64,000 bases of DNA from Dehalococcoidia bacterium. GTDB lineage: Bacteria > Chloroflexota > Dehalococcoidia > UBA2979. The stretch covers positions 46,909-110,908 of the forward strand of contig JALOAL010000010.1 in assembly GCA_023228825.1 (NCBI GenBank), read 5' to 3'. Under the pieces are notes generated by a model, which saw nothing but the letters and a program-made list of their open reading frames with translations, did no database searches and was not told where the DNA came from. This document shows positions 51,749 through 61,356 of this stretch, piece by piece (the first letter of the stretch is position 1; each line of letters opens with the position of its first letter). The translations under genes were made by a program, and so were the position numbers.

Positions 51749-52574
51749 CAGACCTCCGTCTCGACGCGTCAGGACGCGCCATGGCTGTTGTCCACCGGTT
51801 GGTGGACTGGGCGGGGGTGACTTGCCGGACGTGCCGGCTTCGCTCTGACGAACACGGAGGCTGACCGCGGGTACGGCGCCACCGAGACGCAACGTGTCGC
51901 GACGACGGATCGCCGCGGCCAATCGCGTCGGCGGGCGACGCCATCAGCATTCGAGACGCGCGGGACGGGATGGACGTGTCGACTCTTCAGCAGTGCCGGC
52001 CGCAGCCGAGACCGTGGGCGCACGTCACGGGTCAGAAGATGGCGGCTCGATTGCCCGTATCGCCAATCCCGGCCCTTACGCGGGCGAAGTATATGCGATG
52101 GCGAGGCCTCGCGGAAGCGTGAGGGAACGCCCATTCCATGCGTTGATTGCACCGGCAACGCGCATGTTATCGGGGGTGTTTTGCGCTCCGGGACGGCGCT
52201 CGCGAGGTGGCGAGCGGGCGCCGGGGGAGGGCTTCCTCGGCAGCGCGGGGGACCGGCGCCCGGCGAGGCTGGCACGGCGCCCTCACTCACGAAGCGTGGA
52301 CTCCGAGCGGTGCGTGGGAGCGGGCCTCCGGAGGCGCCGGCCCGTCCGGCACCGGACGCAGGGGCCCGGTCGAGCGGCTACACGGTCACCAGTCGCGGCA
52401 CGCTGCGGCCTCCTGCCGTGGTGATCTCATGTCACAGTCGCTGCTGGCATCCAATTCTGGCATCAACTATAAGTGACGAAGTCATGGATACTCCGGGACT
52501 TCCGTCTCTCACCCGCATCTACCGGCGCTGCCAGAGTCCGAGGAGCGGCCCGCGTCCACTGAAAGACTCGCAAC
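51749..52574. other. 826-bp intergenic region between hppA and the surface protein
   Basis: No coding sequence is convincing on either strand; the frames that stay open are Arg-rich and have no ribosome sites. It must contain both divergent promoters. A TATAAG hexamer at 52468-52473 in an unusually AT-rich patch is the best -10 candidate for the surface-protein gene, but no good -35 lies at the right distance. Confidence 0.5.
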
Positions 52575-55500
52575 ATGCCGACCTTTCCTCAGCCCGAATC
52601 GCGTGACGTGAGCGATGTGGGAGGCCGGCGACCGCGACTGCCCGCCCTGCTCGTGGCGCTGTGCGGCCTCGCGGCGTTTGCGTTCGCGGTGGGCGGCGTG
52701 CTCGTCGCCTCCTCGCCGGCCGCGGCTGCCGAGGGCTTCCGGTACGTCAGCGCCGCCACGGGCGCCGATATGGGCGATGACGCCGAAAACGACTGCGCAT
52801 CCGCGGACGCCCCATGCGCGACAGTGGGCCACGCACTGACGCAGGCCAGTGCCGGCGACACGGTGGAGATCGCGGACGGCGTCTACACCGAGACGCTCAC
52901 GATCTCGAGCGACATCACCCTGCGTCGCTGGGGCGGCGAAGGCGAGATCGACGGCGTCGTCCTCCAGGCCTGCGCCGAGCCGCAGATCGACGCCCTCTGC
53001 CCGGACGAGGCCGGCCGCGATCGCGTGATCACGGTCGGCCCAGTGGGGACGCGTGAGGTCGGTCGGAGCCTGACGCTGGTGGACCTGACCATCCGGCATG
53101 GCCGCGCCGCGTCCGGCGGTGGGATCTATTACTCGGGTCGTGGTGTGCTCGGGTTGTCCCGTGTGCGGCTGGAGTCCAACATCGCGACGGGCAGCGGCGG
53201 CGGGATCTACGCGTCCTTGGTGTCGGGTTCGAACACCATTACGAACTCAGTGCTGCGGGCGAACCAGGCGCCAAATGGTGGCGGAGCATACATCGGGCAA
53301 GGGACGCTTGAACTGGACGCCACGAGGGTGGTGGACAACATCGCTGCCGGTGGGGGCGGCGGGATGTTTGTCAACAACAGCCGTGTCACCGCCATCGACT
53401 CGCTGTTCCAGGGCAACACCAGTTCAGGGGTGGGGGGCGCCATCCGCCAGATCCAGGGGAACGCGGTGATCCTGGTGGATTCTGCGATCACCGGAAACAC
53501 CGCTTCCGCTGGTGGCGGCGTCCACAGCACGATACAGGGCTCGTATCCCACCCTCGTCGTCCGCGGGAGCGTGTTGTCGGGGAATATCGCCGGCCCAGGG
53601 TTCGGGGGCGCTATTTTTGCCACCGGAAGCGTGCGCGTGGCGAATTCCACGCTGACTGAGAATCAGGCGACGCGGGGCGGCGGCATCTATCACGCCGCAC
53701 CCGATCAATATCCGGAATTCGAGGTCGTGCATTCCGCGATCTTCGGCAACAGCGCCACCGAGCACGGACACCAGGTCTACGACGCTGGTACCCAGGCGCT
53801 ACGGGGACATTGGGTCTCGTCCAACTGGTGGGGCTCATCCATCCCCTCGCGGACCAGCCAGTCCGAGGCTGAGGCCACCGACATCTTCGTGGCCAACCCC
53901 TCAGTCACCACCTGGGCGCCATGGGCGCACTCTGTGCAGATCAGCGCAGCGCCGGCCACGGACCTCGACACGCCAGTGACTGTCCACGCCGCCCTCTACG
54001 GGTGCGAGGAAGAGGACGCCTCCTGTGACAGCCCCGTCGGCATCGTGAGTAGTTGGGGGAGTTACACTTTCTTGCCCGCCGGTAGTCCCCAGGTCCGCTT
54101 TGCCGTGGGCGAGGGCGAACCGCAGGACGTGACCACGGTGGATGGTATCGCCAGCATCGAGGTGCCGTCCTCGTCGCGCGGAGAGACCGTCACCGCCACG
54201 GTGCTGTTCGGTGGCGTGCCCTCGCCCCTCTCGGGGAGTGCGGTGGCCACGTGGAACCTGCCCGCCGGCCCACCCGCGTACGCGGTGCTGACCGCGGGGC
54301 CCGAGTGCGACCAGACGACCGCTTCCATGGCCGCCGGCTCGACACTCCTGCTCTGCGTCACCATCTACGACGAGCACGGCACGCGTGCCGCGATGGGCGA
54401 GGACCTCTGGCACACCGTCAAGTTCAGCGGCCTCGAGGTCGGGACTGTGAGCGGCATGGTGTTCGCGGACGGGACGGCAGAGATATCTGTCTTCATCGCG
54501 GATGCTCGCGGCAGCGCCGACCTGCAAACGGCAGCGCCTGTCAGCACCGTGCTGCACGCCTCGGTGACGTTGTCGAACAACGGCCCAACGTTCACCACGG
54601 ACGACGCCGACGGCCCCGGACAGGGCCTGGCACTGACCGTGAGGGCGATTGACGACGCGGGCCTCGAGTCCCTGACCGTGACCTTCGGCGGCGACGACCA
54701 CGCGCTCGCGCTCGCCGAGCCGCTCGCCCTCGGCGTCGCGCACGCGGTGGAGGCCGTGACCGTGGCCGCCGTCACGAGCAGCGTCGCCGCCACCATGACG
54801 ATCGCCGTGGACGACGGAGAGCCCGAGGCCTTCGAGGCTCCGAGGGAGGTGCCGCTACCCGTGGGCAACACCGTGGTGGTGATCACCGTGACCGCCGAGG
54901 ACGGCGAGACGACGGAGACCTACACGCTGACGCTCACCCGTGCCCTCTCGGACGATGCGGGCCTGGCGTCCCTAACCGTGACCGCGGACGGTGACGACCA
55001 CGCGCTCGTGCTCGACGAGCCGCTCGCACTCGGCGTCGCGCACGCGGTGGACACCGTGACCGTGGCCGCCGTCACGAGCAACGCCGCCGCCACCATGACG
55101 ATCGCCGTGGACGGCGGAGAGCCCGAGGCCTTCGAGGCTCCGAGGGAGGTGCCGCTACCCGTGGGCAAGACCGTGGTGGTGATCACCGTGACCGCCGAGG
55201 ACGGCGAGACGACGGAGGCCTACACGCTGACGCTCACCCGTGCCCTCTCGGACGACGCGGGCCTCGAGTCGCTGACCGTGACCGCCGGCGGCATCGACCA
55301 CGCGCTCGCGCTCGACGAGCCCCCGCTCGCCCTCGGCGTCCCGCACGCGGTGGACACCGTGACCGTGGCCGCAGTCACGAGTAGTGATGCCGCCGCCATG
55401 ACGATCGCCGTGGACGGCGGAGAGCCCGAGGCCTTCGAGGCTCCGAGGGAGGTGCCGCTACCCGTGGGCAACACCGTGGTGGTGATCACCGTGACCGCCG

Positions 55501-56939
55501 AGGACGGCGAGACGACGGAGACCTACACGCTGACGCTCACCCGAGCCCTCTCGGACGATGTGGGCCTGTCCTCCCTGACCGTGACCGCCGGCGGCGACGA
55601 CCACCCGCTCGCGCTCGACAAGCCCCCGCTCGCCCTCGGCGTCCCGCACGCGGTGGAGGCCGTGACCGTGGCCGCCGTGACGAGCAGCGATGCGGCCACC
55701 ATGACGATCGCCGTGGGCGACGGAGAGCCCGAGGCCTTCGAGGCTCCGAGGGAGGTGCCGCTGTCCGTGGGCAACACCGTGGTGGTGATCACCGTGACCG
55801 CCGAGGACGGCGAGACGACGGAGACCTACACGCTGACGCTCACCCGTGCCCCCTCGGCCGAAGCGGGCCTGGCGTCACTGACCGTGACCGCGGGCGGCGA
55901 CGACCACGCGCTCGTGCTCGACGAGCCCCCGCTCGCCCTCGGCGTCCCGCACGCGGTGGAGGCCGTGACCGTGGCCGCCGTGACGAGCAGCGATGCGGCC
56001 ACCATGACGATCGCCGTGGACGGCGGAGAGCCCGAGGCCTTCGAGGCTCCGAGGGAGGTGCCGCTGTCCGTGGGCGAGACCGTGGTGGTGATCACCGTGA
56101 CCGCCGAGGACGGCGAGACGACGGAGACCTACACGCTGACGCTCACCCGTGCGGCTCCACCGGCCCCGCCCTCCGAGCCCGAGGCGCCGTCGGTCGCTCC
56201 GCCCGCACCATCCTCCGGTGACCCCGTGGACGACCTGGTGCGGCGGAGCAACGAGGCCACTTCGGTCGCGACGGCTGGCCAGCCGACCACCGCACAGACC
56301 GAGGCGGAGCCTGGCATCGATGTGGTCGTGATCGCCTCGGCGGGTGCGTTGCCCGGGGACGCGACGCTGACCGTGGCCGGCATCGCCAACATGGGCGACC
56401 TGGTGGCTGCAGCGGCGCCCCCGGAGGGCGCGGACCTGGTGCTGGCGTTCGTCGTCGAAGCCGCCAGCGCCGAGGGTGACGCGATCCGCGAGTTTGCGGA
56501 GCCGGTACTGATACAGGTCACGCTGCCTCCGTCCTTCATGCCGCCGGGGGCGGACGTGCGGACGCTCGCGCTGGCGTTCTGGGACGGCGCCGCGTGGGTG
56601 GAGGTGGACGCGAAGGTCGTGCGTAACGAGGACGGCTCCTACACCGTCACCGCCAGCGTGGACCACTTCACCGTCTTCTCCGTGACCCACCAACCCGCCC
56701 GCGGCCAGTTCACCACGCCGTTGCCGCCTCGAGGCGTGGCGCTCACGCGGTGGGGAGGCGGCGACATAGCGCTGCTGGACGCAGCACTGGGAGTGGGGCG
56801 GTCCGCGTGGATTGCCTCGGGAGGGCGGTTGTACGGGCACATCGGCGGGGCGCCACCGGTGGTGAACGGCGGGATGGCCGCGCGGTACGCTGGGGGCATC
56901 CCAGCCGGAACAGTGATGGTGGTGGTGTCATGGCACTGA
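52575..56939 (+). CDS. Large secreted protein: beta-helix plus five cadherin-like repeats
   Basis: 1454 residues. The signal peptide (PALLVALCGLAAFAFAVGGVLVASSPAAAA) is preceded by a charged N-terminus. Residues ~55-420 form a right-handed beta-helix (DUF1565-like start FRYVSAATGADMGDDAENDC, then Gly-rich turns GGGIYYSG, GGGIYA, GGGAYIG). Residues ~420-690 are beta-sandwich domains. Residues ~693-1190 are five ~100-residue cadherin-like beta-sandwich repeats (each with VTVAAVTS, EAFEAPREVPL and ETYTLTLTRA), nearly identical at DNA level. A Ser/Pro-rich hinge and a C-terminal domain with WVEVDAKVVRNEDGSYTVTASVDHFTVFSV close the protein. There is no LPXTG or membrane anchor. It is probably an adhesin or S-layer-associated protein. 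Confidence 0.82.
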   Translation: MPTFPQPESRDVSDVGGRRPRLPALLVALCGLAAFAFAVGGVLVASSPAAAAEGFRYVSAATGADMGDDAENDCASADAPCATVGHALTQASAGDTVEIADGVYTETLTISSDITLRRWGGEGEIDGVVLQACAEPQIDALCPDEAGRDRVITVGPVGTREVGRSLTLVDLTIRHGRAASGGGIYYSGRGVLGLSRVRLESNIATGSGGGIYASLVSGSNTITNSVLRANQAPNGGGAYIGQGTLELDATRVVDNIAAGGGGGMFVNNSRVTAIDSLFQGNTSSGVGGAIRQIQGNAVILVDSAITGNTASAGGGVHSTIQGSYPTLVVRGSVLSGNIAGPGFGGAIFATGSVRVANSTLTENQATRGGGIYHAAPDQYPEFEVVHSAIFGNSATEHGHQVYDAGTQALRGHWVSSNWWGSSIPSRTSQSEAEATDIFVANPSVTTWAPWAHSVQISAAPATDLDTPVTVHAALYGCEEEDASCDSPVGIVSSWGSYTFLPAGSPQVRFAVGEGEPQDVTTVDGIASIEVPSSSRGETVTATVLFGGVPSPLSGSAVATWNLPAGPPAYAVLTAGPECDQTTASMAAGSTLLLCVTIYDEHGTRAAMGEDLWHTVKFSGLEVGTVSGMVFADGTAEISVFIADARGSADLQTAAPVSTVLHASVTLSNNGPTFTTDDADGPGQGLALTVRAIDDAGLESLTVTFGGDDHALALAEPLALGVAHAVEAVTVAAVTSSVAATMTIAVDDGEPEAFEAPREVPLPVGNTVVVITVTAEDGETTETYTLTLTRALSDDAGLASLTVTADGDDHALVLDEPLALGVAHAVDTVTVAAVTSNAAATMTIAVDGGEPEAFEAPREVPLPVGKTVVVITVTAEDGETTEAYTLTLTRALSDDAGLESLTVTAGGIDHALALDEPPLALGVPHAVDTVTVAAVTSSDAAAMTIAVDGGEPEAFEAPREVPLPVGNTVVVITVTAEDGETTETYTLTLTRALSDDVGLSSLTVTAGGDDHPLALDKPPLALGVPHAVEAVTVAAVTSSDAATMTIAVGDGEPEAFEAPREVPLSVGNTVVVITVTAEDGETTETYTLTLTRAPSAEAGLASLTVTAGGDDHALVLDEPPLALGVPHAVEAVTVAAVTSSDAATMTIAVDGGEPEAFEAPREVPLSVGETVVVITVTAEDGETTETYTLTLTRAAPPAPPSEPEAPSVAPPAPSSGDPVDDLVRRSNEATSVATAGQPTTAQTEAEPGIDVVVIASAGALPGDATLTVAGIANMGDLVAAAAPPEGADLVLAFVVEAASAEGDAIREFAEPVLIQVTLPPSFMPPGADVRTLALAFWDGAAWVEVDAKVVRNEDGSYTVTASVDHFTVFSVTHQPARGQFTTPLPPRGVALTRWGGGDIALLDAALGVGRSAWIASGGRLYGHIGGAPPVVNGGMAARYAGGIPAGTVMVVVSWH
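54651..56156 (+). repeat. Five tandem 300-303-bp coding repeats
   Basis: Units start at 54651, 54951, 55251, 55554 and 55857. The first two periods are 300 bp; the last are 303 bp, owing to one extra Pro codon (EPPLALGVPHAV instead of EPLALGVAHAV). Central blocks are nearly identical between units at DNA level, including synonymous positions. This indicates recent duplication or continuing homogenisation. Confidence 0.9.
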
Positions 56940-57151
56940 TCGACGTACGGGAGGACATAGTGGCCGGACGAGAGCCCTTCGCCCGCATCATGTCCGCCGT
57001 CCAGGGGCTCGCCTCGGACGAGGACCTGGAACTCGTAGCCCCCTTCGAGCCCAAACCCCTCTACGACGCGATGGCCGAACGCGGCTACACGCACACCACG
57101 GCCGAGGAACCGGGCGGCATCTGGCGCGTGATCTTCCGCCGCGCCGCATAA
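56930..57151 (+). CDS. DUF2249 domain protein
   Basis: 73 residues from the ATG at 56930, which lies inside the last codons of the surface-protein gene (10-bp overlap, different frame). The DUF2249 pattern is clear: LIDVREDIVAGREPFARIMSAVQGL, then LELVAPFEPKPLYDAMAERGY and a final WRVIFRR. Such small proteins are found alone or fused to hemerythrin-like or SirA-like domains; the biochemical role is unknown. The weak GGTGGTGG ribosome site is the only initiation signal seen. It may be coupled to the surface-protein gene or have its own promoter. Confidence 0.8.
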   Translation: MALIDVREDIVAGREPFARIMSAVQGLASDEDLELVAPFEPKPLYDAMAERGYTHTTAEEPGGIWRVIFRRAA

Positions 57152-57397
57152 CACGACCGCCCGCCCTCGGGGATGGGGTGGGGCAGGACATGCCCTGGTG
57201 CCGGGGGAGGGGGGCGCCTCACTTTCGTGAGGAAAACGCCGCGCGGTGCGGTCTGGTTCCGCTCGACTAGGCGAGGCTGCTCTCCGTCCTCCTCGAACGC
57301 CGTGGCTCCCGGCGTGGCCCGCCTCGATGACGCGGTCCACGGCCTCGTTCAAGTTCGTCCATACCAACACGCTGCCGTTGTCTCGCGTGCCGACGGT

Positions 57398-57868
57398 TCA
57401 CTCGGAAGTCGCGGCCTTCGTGGCCCGGCCTTCGTCCAACACGCGGCCGAGCGCCGTCATGCCCTGGTGGAGTGCCTGCAGGTCGGATACGGAGAGTTGG
57501 TCGAGCACCTCGCCGAAGTCCCGGGCATTCGCCGAAAGCAGCCGTGTGATCCAGTTGGTGCCGGATTCGGTCAGGTCCACCAGTACAGCGCGGCGGTCGG
57601 AGGGGTCCAACTGGCGGCGGACCAGGTCCTCTCCCTCGAGGCGATCGAGGACGGTGGTGGTTGCGTTTGGGGACATACCAAGCATGTGCGCGACCTCCCC
57701 GACGCGGACTGCCCCCCGGTAGTGCAGCACCATCAGCGCCTTGAGCTGCGGCATCGAGAGGTCGACGTTCAGCCAGGGCGTTGGGCGCGTCGCCGCACCC
57801 GCGGGTCCCAACGTGGCCATCAGCCGCTGGAGATCCTCGACGAGGTGTCTTCGCGAGGTCATCGCCAT
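57398..57868 (-). CDS. MarR-family transcriptional regulator
   Basis: 156 residues with GGGAG before the ATG (a second ATG 6 bp later is also possible). It has the winged helix of MarR (SMPQLKALMVLHYRGAVRVGEVAHMLGMSPNATTTVLDRLEGEDLVRRQLDPSDRRAVLVDLTESG), with dimerisation helices at both ends. The DPSDRRAVLV wing is the diagnostic segment. It is divergent from the RND exporter with an AT-rich palindromic region between them, the classic layout of a drug-responsive repressor of an efflux pump. Confidence 0.92.
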   Translation of the reverse strand: MAMTSRRHLVEDLQRLMATLGPAGAATRPTPWLNVDLSMPQLKALMVLHYRGAVRVGEVAHMLGMSPNATTTVLDRLEGEDLVRRQLDPSDRRAVLVDLTESGTNWITRLLSANARDFGEVLDQLSVSDLQALHQGMTALGRVLDEGRATKAATSE

Positions 57869-57904
57869 TCACTCCCTGCCGCTTGCGACTACATCGACCG
57901 ACGG

Positions 57905-57931
57905 TGATACTCGCATCATATCGAAATATCA
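57905..57931. promoter_or_regulatory. Palindromic AT-rich region between marR and the RND gene
   Basis: TGATA and TATCA (57905-57909, 57927-57931) flank an inner ATAT-CGAA-ATAT repeat (57918-57929). On the minus strand TATGAT (57915-57920) is a good -10 for marR. In a 70% GC genome this AT-rich patch stands out and is the likely MarR operator and divergent promoter. Confidence 0.6.
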
Positions 57932-57980
57932 CTCTCGCGTCTCATAACACTCGGCGCAGGCCAAACGGAGGGCAGCACGT

Positions 57981-60900
57981 ATGAGCCGGATCGTCGCGTG
58001 GTTTACGGAATTGTCTTACCGGCGAGCCGGGTTTGTGGTCGCGGCGATCGCGCTCGTGCTCGGGGCTGGCGCCCTCTCGGCGACGCGCATCAACCAGGAA
58101 CTCATCCCGGACATCGAGTTCCCCCTGATCGTGGTCGTTGCACAGGCGCCGGAGACCCAGCCCGGCGAGGTGGTCCGTAGCACAATCGCGCCGATCGAGG
58201 CCGCCACCGCGAACCTGGACGGCCTGCAGTCTACCCAGTCGACGAGCGTCCAGGGCCTCGGCGTCTTGATGCTCTTGTTCGACTTCGGCGTCGATCTGCA
58301 GGGCGCGGAGGAGGAAGTCCAGGCGCTCCTCCAGTCGCTTCCGATTCCGCCCGGCGTGCAGACGAGCACGCTACTCCTGGACCCGGCGACGCTCCCGGTG
58401 ATCATGGCAACGCTGGAGGGCAACGCCTCTGACCAGGAACTGCTCGCGCTCGCGCAGGGCCGGGTTGTCCCGCGGCTCGCCGAGATCGACGGCATCGGCA
58501 GTGTCGATGTGGTCGGTGGGGCGCTCGAGCAGGTTCGCGTGGCGGTGGACCGGAATGCCCTGCTAGAGCGCGGCCTGTCCTACGAGGCGATCGCGGCGAC
58601 GCTGCGCGCGAACAACGTCATCCTGCCCGCCGGCTTCGTGGCCGGGGAGGAGAGCGTCATTCCCGTCGAGGCGGTGCTCGCATTCTCATCGCTTGAGGAG
58701 TTGGGCGAGGTCGCTGTGCCCCTCCCGCAGGGCGGAACGGTCGCGCTCGACGAGATCGCCACGATCGACGTGGTGGAGACCACGCCCACCGGTGTGAACC
58801 GCTCCAACGGTACGCCCGCCGTGGGCCTCCAGATCGCCAAGACCAAGGAAGCGAACACGGTCGCCGTCGCGCACGCCGTGCTCGACGCGTTTGCCGACCT
58901 ACAGGCCGACCTCCCGGAGGGCGTGCGCATCGAGGTAGTGCAGGACCAGGCGGAGTTCATCGAAGAGTCCGTCTACGACATGGTGCTCAAGGGCGTCATC
59001 GGCGGCGTCTTGGCGGTCGTGATCGTGCTGCTCTTCCTGGGCAGCATCCGCAGCACGCTGGTCACGGCCGTCTCGATCCCGCTGTCGATCCTCGCCGCAA
59101 TCGTGGCCCTGGAGGCGACCGGGAACACCCTCAACCTGATGACGCTGGGCGGCCTCACCATCGCGATCGGGCGCGTGATCGATGACTCGATCGTGGTGCT
59201 GGAGAGTATCTACCGGCACATGGCCGCCGGTGAGCGCACTCACACGGCGGTGACGCGCGGCGCGCGAGAGGTCACACTGGCCATCGTGGGCGCGACGGCC
59301 ACCACGGCGGCGGTGTTCCTGCCGCTTGGCCTGGTCGGCGGCATCATCGGTGAACTGTTCCTGCCGTTCGCGCTCGCCGTCGTGTTCGCCCTGATCGCCT
59401 CGCTGCTCGCCGCCGTGACGGTGGTGCCGGCGCTCGTGCGCATCCTGTTGTCGCGGGGTGTGAAGGTGCATGCGGAGGAGGAAGGCCGTCACGGCCGACT
59501 TGCCCGGGCGTATCGCCCGGCCCTCGAGTGGTCGTTGCGTCACCGCTGGACCACGCTCGGTGCCTCGGCAGTGCTCTTCATCGGCAGTCTCGCGCTGGTG
59601 CCGACCCTCCCGCTGGTCTTCCTCCCGGACTCGGGCGAGAACTCACTTGTCGTGACCGTTCCCGCGCGGCCCGCCGAGTCGCGTGACTCCGTCCTGGAGC
59701 GCGCGATCGCGGTCGAGGGGATGTTGGATGACTACGCGGTTGAGAGCTACCAGACGGTGATCAGCGGGGCTTCGGGTGGCCTCGGCGCGCTCGGCGCCGT
59801 CGTCAGCGGACAGAGCCCGAACTCGGCGACGATTACCGCCGTCTTCGATTCCTCCGACCCGAGCAGGAAGGTGGCCGAGGACCTCCGTGCTCGCTTCCCC
59901 GATGAGATCGAGGGCGGGGGCGACATCACCGTTTCGACGGACACCGTCGGGTTCAGCACCAGCGCGGTGAACATCACGGTAGCGGCCCAGTCGCCAGCAG
60001 CGGCAGCCGCCTTGCCGGAGGCCGCGACGATGGTCGAGCAGGCGCTGGCGGGTATCGACGGCCTCACGAACGTCAGTAGCGACGTCTCCGAGTCCGTCCC
60101 GGCGATCGAATTGCAGATCGACCAGCGAGCCGCCGCGGCCGCCGGCCTGACGCCGGCTCAGATCGCCGCGTCCGTCGCGCAACTCTCCGGAGGCCAGCAG
60201 GTCACCTCCGTGACCACGGCGGAGGGGATGCTCCCCGTACAACTCGCGCTAACCACCGGCGGGATCCTCACCGCCGACCAACTGGCAACGCTCCCGCTCA
60301 CGCCCGACGTCACGCTCGGCGACGTCGCGACCCCGGTTGAGGTGATGCGGCAGACCACGCTTACCCGCATCGACGGCCGCTCTGCGGCGACAGTGGGCGG
60401 CGAGATCGTGGCGGACAACGTCTCCGCGGTCTCGCTGGAGGCCACCCGGGCGGTCGACGCGCTCGACCTGCCGGCGGGCGTGGAGGTGAACCACGGCGGT
60501 GTCGGCAGCGACATCGACCAGGGCTTCACGAGCATGCTGATCGCTATCGGCGCGTCCATCGTGCTGGTCTACCTCATCATGGCCGGCCTGTTCCAGAGCT
60601 GGGTGGACCCGTTCGTCATCCTCTTCACACTGCCGCTCGCCGTCATCGGCGCAATCGCGGCGCTGTGGATCACGGGCTCGTCGCTCAGTATCAACGCCAT
60701 GCTCGGCATGCTGATGCTCGTCGGCATCGTGGTGACGAACGCGATCGTGATGCTCGAGTACGTGACGATGCTACGGCGCGAACGCGGGTACGACGTCCAC
60801 CAGGCGCTGGTCGAAGGTGGCCAGACGCGACTTCGGCCTGTCCTGATGACGGCCCTCGCGACCATGCTGGCGCTGATCCCACTCGCCGCAGGATTCGGTG

Positions 60901-61067
60901 GAAGCGGCCTCATCTCGGCGGAACTGGGGCGCGTGGTGATTGGTGGGCTCTTCACCTCCACGTTCCTCACGCTGCTGGTCGTGCCCGTCGTGTACTCGCT
61001 GATGGACAGCCTCAAGCGACGGTTCGCGCGAGCGCCGCGCACCGACGACGGTTTGGCCAACGGTTAG
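57981..61067 (+). CDS. RND-family efflux transporter (HAE1/AcrB type)
   Basis: 1028 residues with GGAGGG before the ATG. It has the twelve-helix RND layout: helix 1 near residue 17-34, a large extracytoplasmic loop, helices 2-6 from ~335 (VLKGVIGGVLAVVIVLLFLGSIRSTLVTAVSIPLSI) with the proton-relay aspartates in AIGRVIDDSIVVLESI, the second loop, and helices 8-12 from ~850. It is driven by proton motive force; substrates are probably hydrophobic drugs or lipids. No membrane-fusion protein or outer-membrane channel is adjacent, in keeping with a monoderm. Probably controlled by the divergent MarR. Confidence 0.92.
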   Translation: MSRIVAWFTELSYRRAGFVVAAIALVLGAGALSATRINQELIPDIEFPLIVVVAQAPETQPGEVVRSTIAPIEAATANLDGLQSTQSTSVQGLGVLMLLFDFGVDLQGAEEEVQALLQSLPIPPGVQTSTLLLDPATLPVIMATLEGNASDQELLALAQGRVVPRLAEIDGIGSVDVVGGALEQVRVAVDRNALLERGLSYEAIAATLRANNVILPAGFVAGEESVIPVEAVLAFSSLEELGEVAVPLPQGGTVALDEIATIDVVETTPTGVNRSNGTPAVGLQIAKTKEANTVAVAHAVLDAFADLQADLPEGVRIEVVQDQAEFIEESVYDMVLKGVIGGVLAVVIVLLFLGSIRSTLVTAVSIPLSILAAIVALEATGNTLNLMTLGGLTIAIGRVIDDSIVVLESIYRHMAAGERTHTAVTRGAREVTLAIVGATATTAAVFLPLGLVGGIIGELFLPFALAVVFALIASLLAAVTVVPALVRILLSRGVKVHAEEEGRHGRLARAYRPALEWSLRHRWTTLGASAVLFIGSLALVPTLPLVFLPDSGENSLVVTVPARPAESRDSVLERAIAVEGMLDDYAVESYQTVISGASGGLGALGAVVSGQSPNSATITAVFDSSDPSRKVAEDLRARFPDEIEGGGDITVSTDTVGFSTSAVNITVAAQSPAAAAALPEAATMVEQALAGIDGLTNVSSDVSESVPAIELQIDQRAAAAAGLTPAQIAASVAQLSGGQQVTSVTTAEGMLPVQLALTTGGILTADQLATLPLTPDVTLGDVATPVEVMRQTTLTRIDGRSAATVGGEIVADNVSAVSLEATRAVDALDLPAGVEVNHGGVGSDIDQGFTSMLIAIGASIVLVYLIMAGLFQSWVDPFVILFTLPLAVIGAIAALWITGSSLSINAMLGMLMLVGIVVTNAIVMLEYVTMLRRERGYDVHQALVEGGQTRLRPVLMTALATMLALIPLAAGFGGSGLISAELGRVVIGGLFTSTFLTLLVVPVVYSLMDSLKRRFARAPRTDDGLANG

Positions 61068-61189
61068 CGTGATGGACGGAAAGCGAAGGTGACCTCCGAG
61101 CGGCCAGCGGTCACTGAACTGCCGGTGCGCTGGCCGATCCCACCTCAGCGGGCCGGAGGTCGGGTGGGCCAGAGGGCCCTGTACTTACC

Positions 61190-61275
61190 TGGTGCCGGGG
61201 GAGGGGGTCGAACCCTCACGGTGTTGCCACCCGCGGGGTTTAAGCCCGCTGCGTCTGCCATTTCGCCACCCCGGC
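61190..61275 (-). tRNA. tRNA-Leu with anticodon TAA
   Basis: Class II tRNA on the minus strand: acceptor GCCGGGG/CCCCGGC, anticodon stem GCGGG/CCCGC with loop CTTAAAC (anticodon TAA, reads UUA/UUG), a long variable arm (GGTGGCAACACC region), T-arm GAGGG/CCCTC, and an encoded ACCA. It lies between the RND gene and the ASCH gene. Confidence 0.93.
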
Positions 61276-61344
61276 ACGGAGTCGCGTTCGAGGCGGCCCG
61301 GGGGCGGGAGGCCTCGTGTGGCCGATTCTAGCGGGAGGCGTCGG

Positions 61345-61350
61345 TAGACT
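61345..61350 (+). promoter_or_regulatory. TAGACT -10 box of the ASCH-winged-helix gene (leaderless)
   Basis: TAGACT ends 6 nt before the ATG at 61357, the same hexamer and spacing as rarA and rlmN. A GGCGGC lies between but is too close to the ATG to be a ribosome site. Confidence 0.5.
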
Positions 61351-61356
61351 GGCGGC

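Noticed and set aside
51894..52424. Possible 176-residue gene in the hppA-surface protein gap
   Set aside because: Arg/Gly/Pro-rich composition, no initiation signal, no recognisable domain.
54651..56156. Regular repeats suggestive of a CRISPR array
   Set aside because: Units of 300-303 bp encode protein domains in frame; there are no short repeats with unique spacers and no cas genes anywhere in the window.
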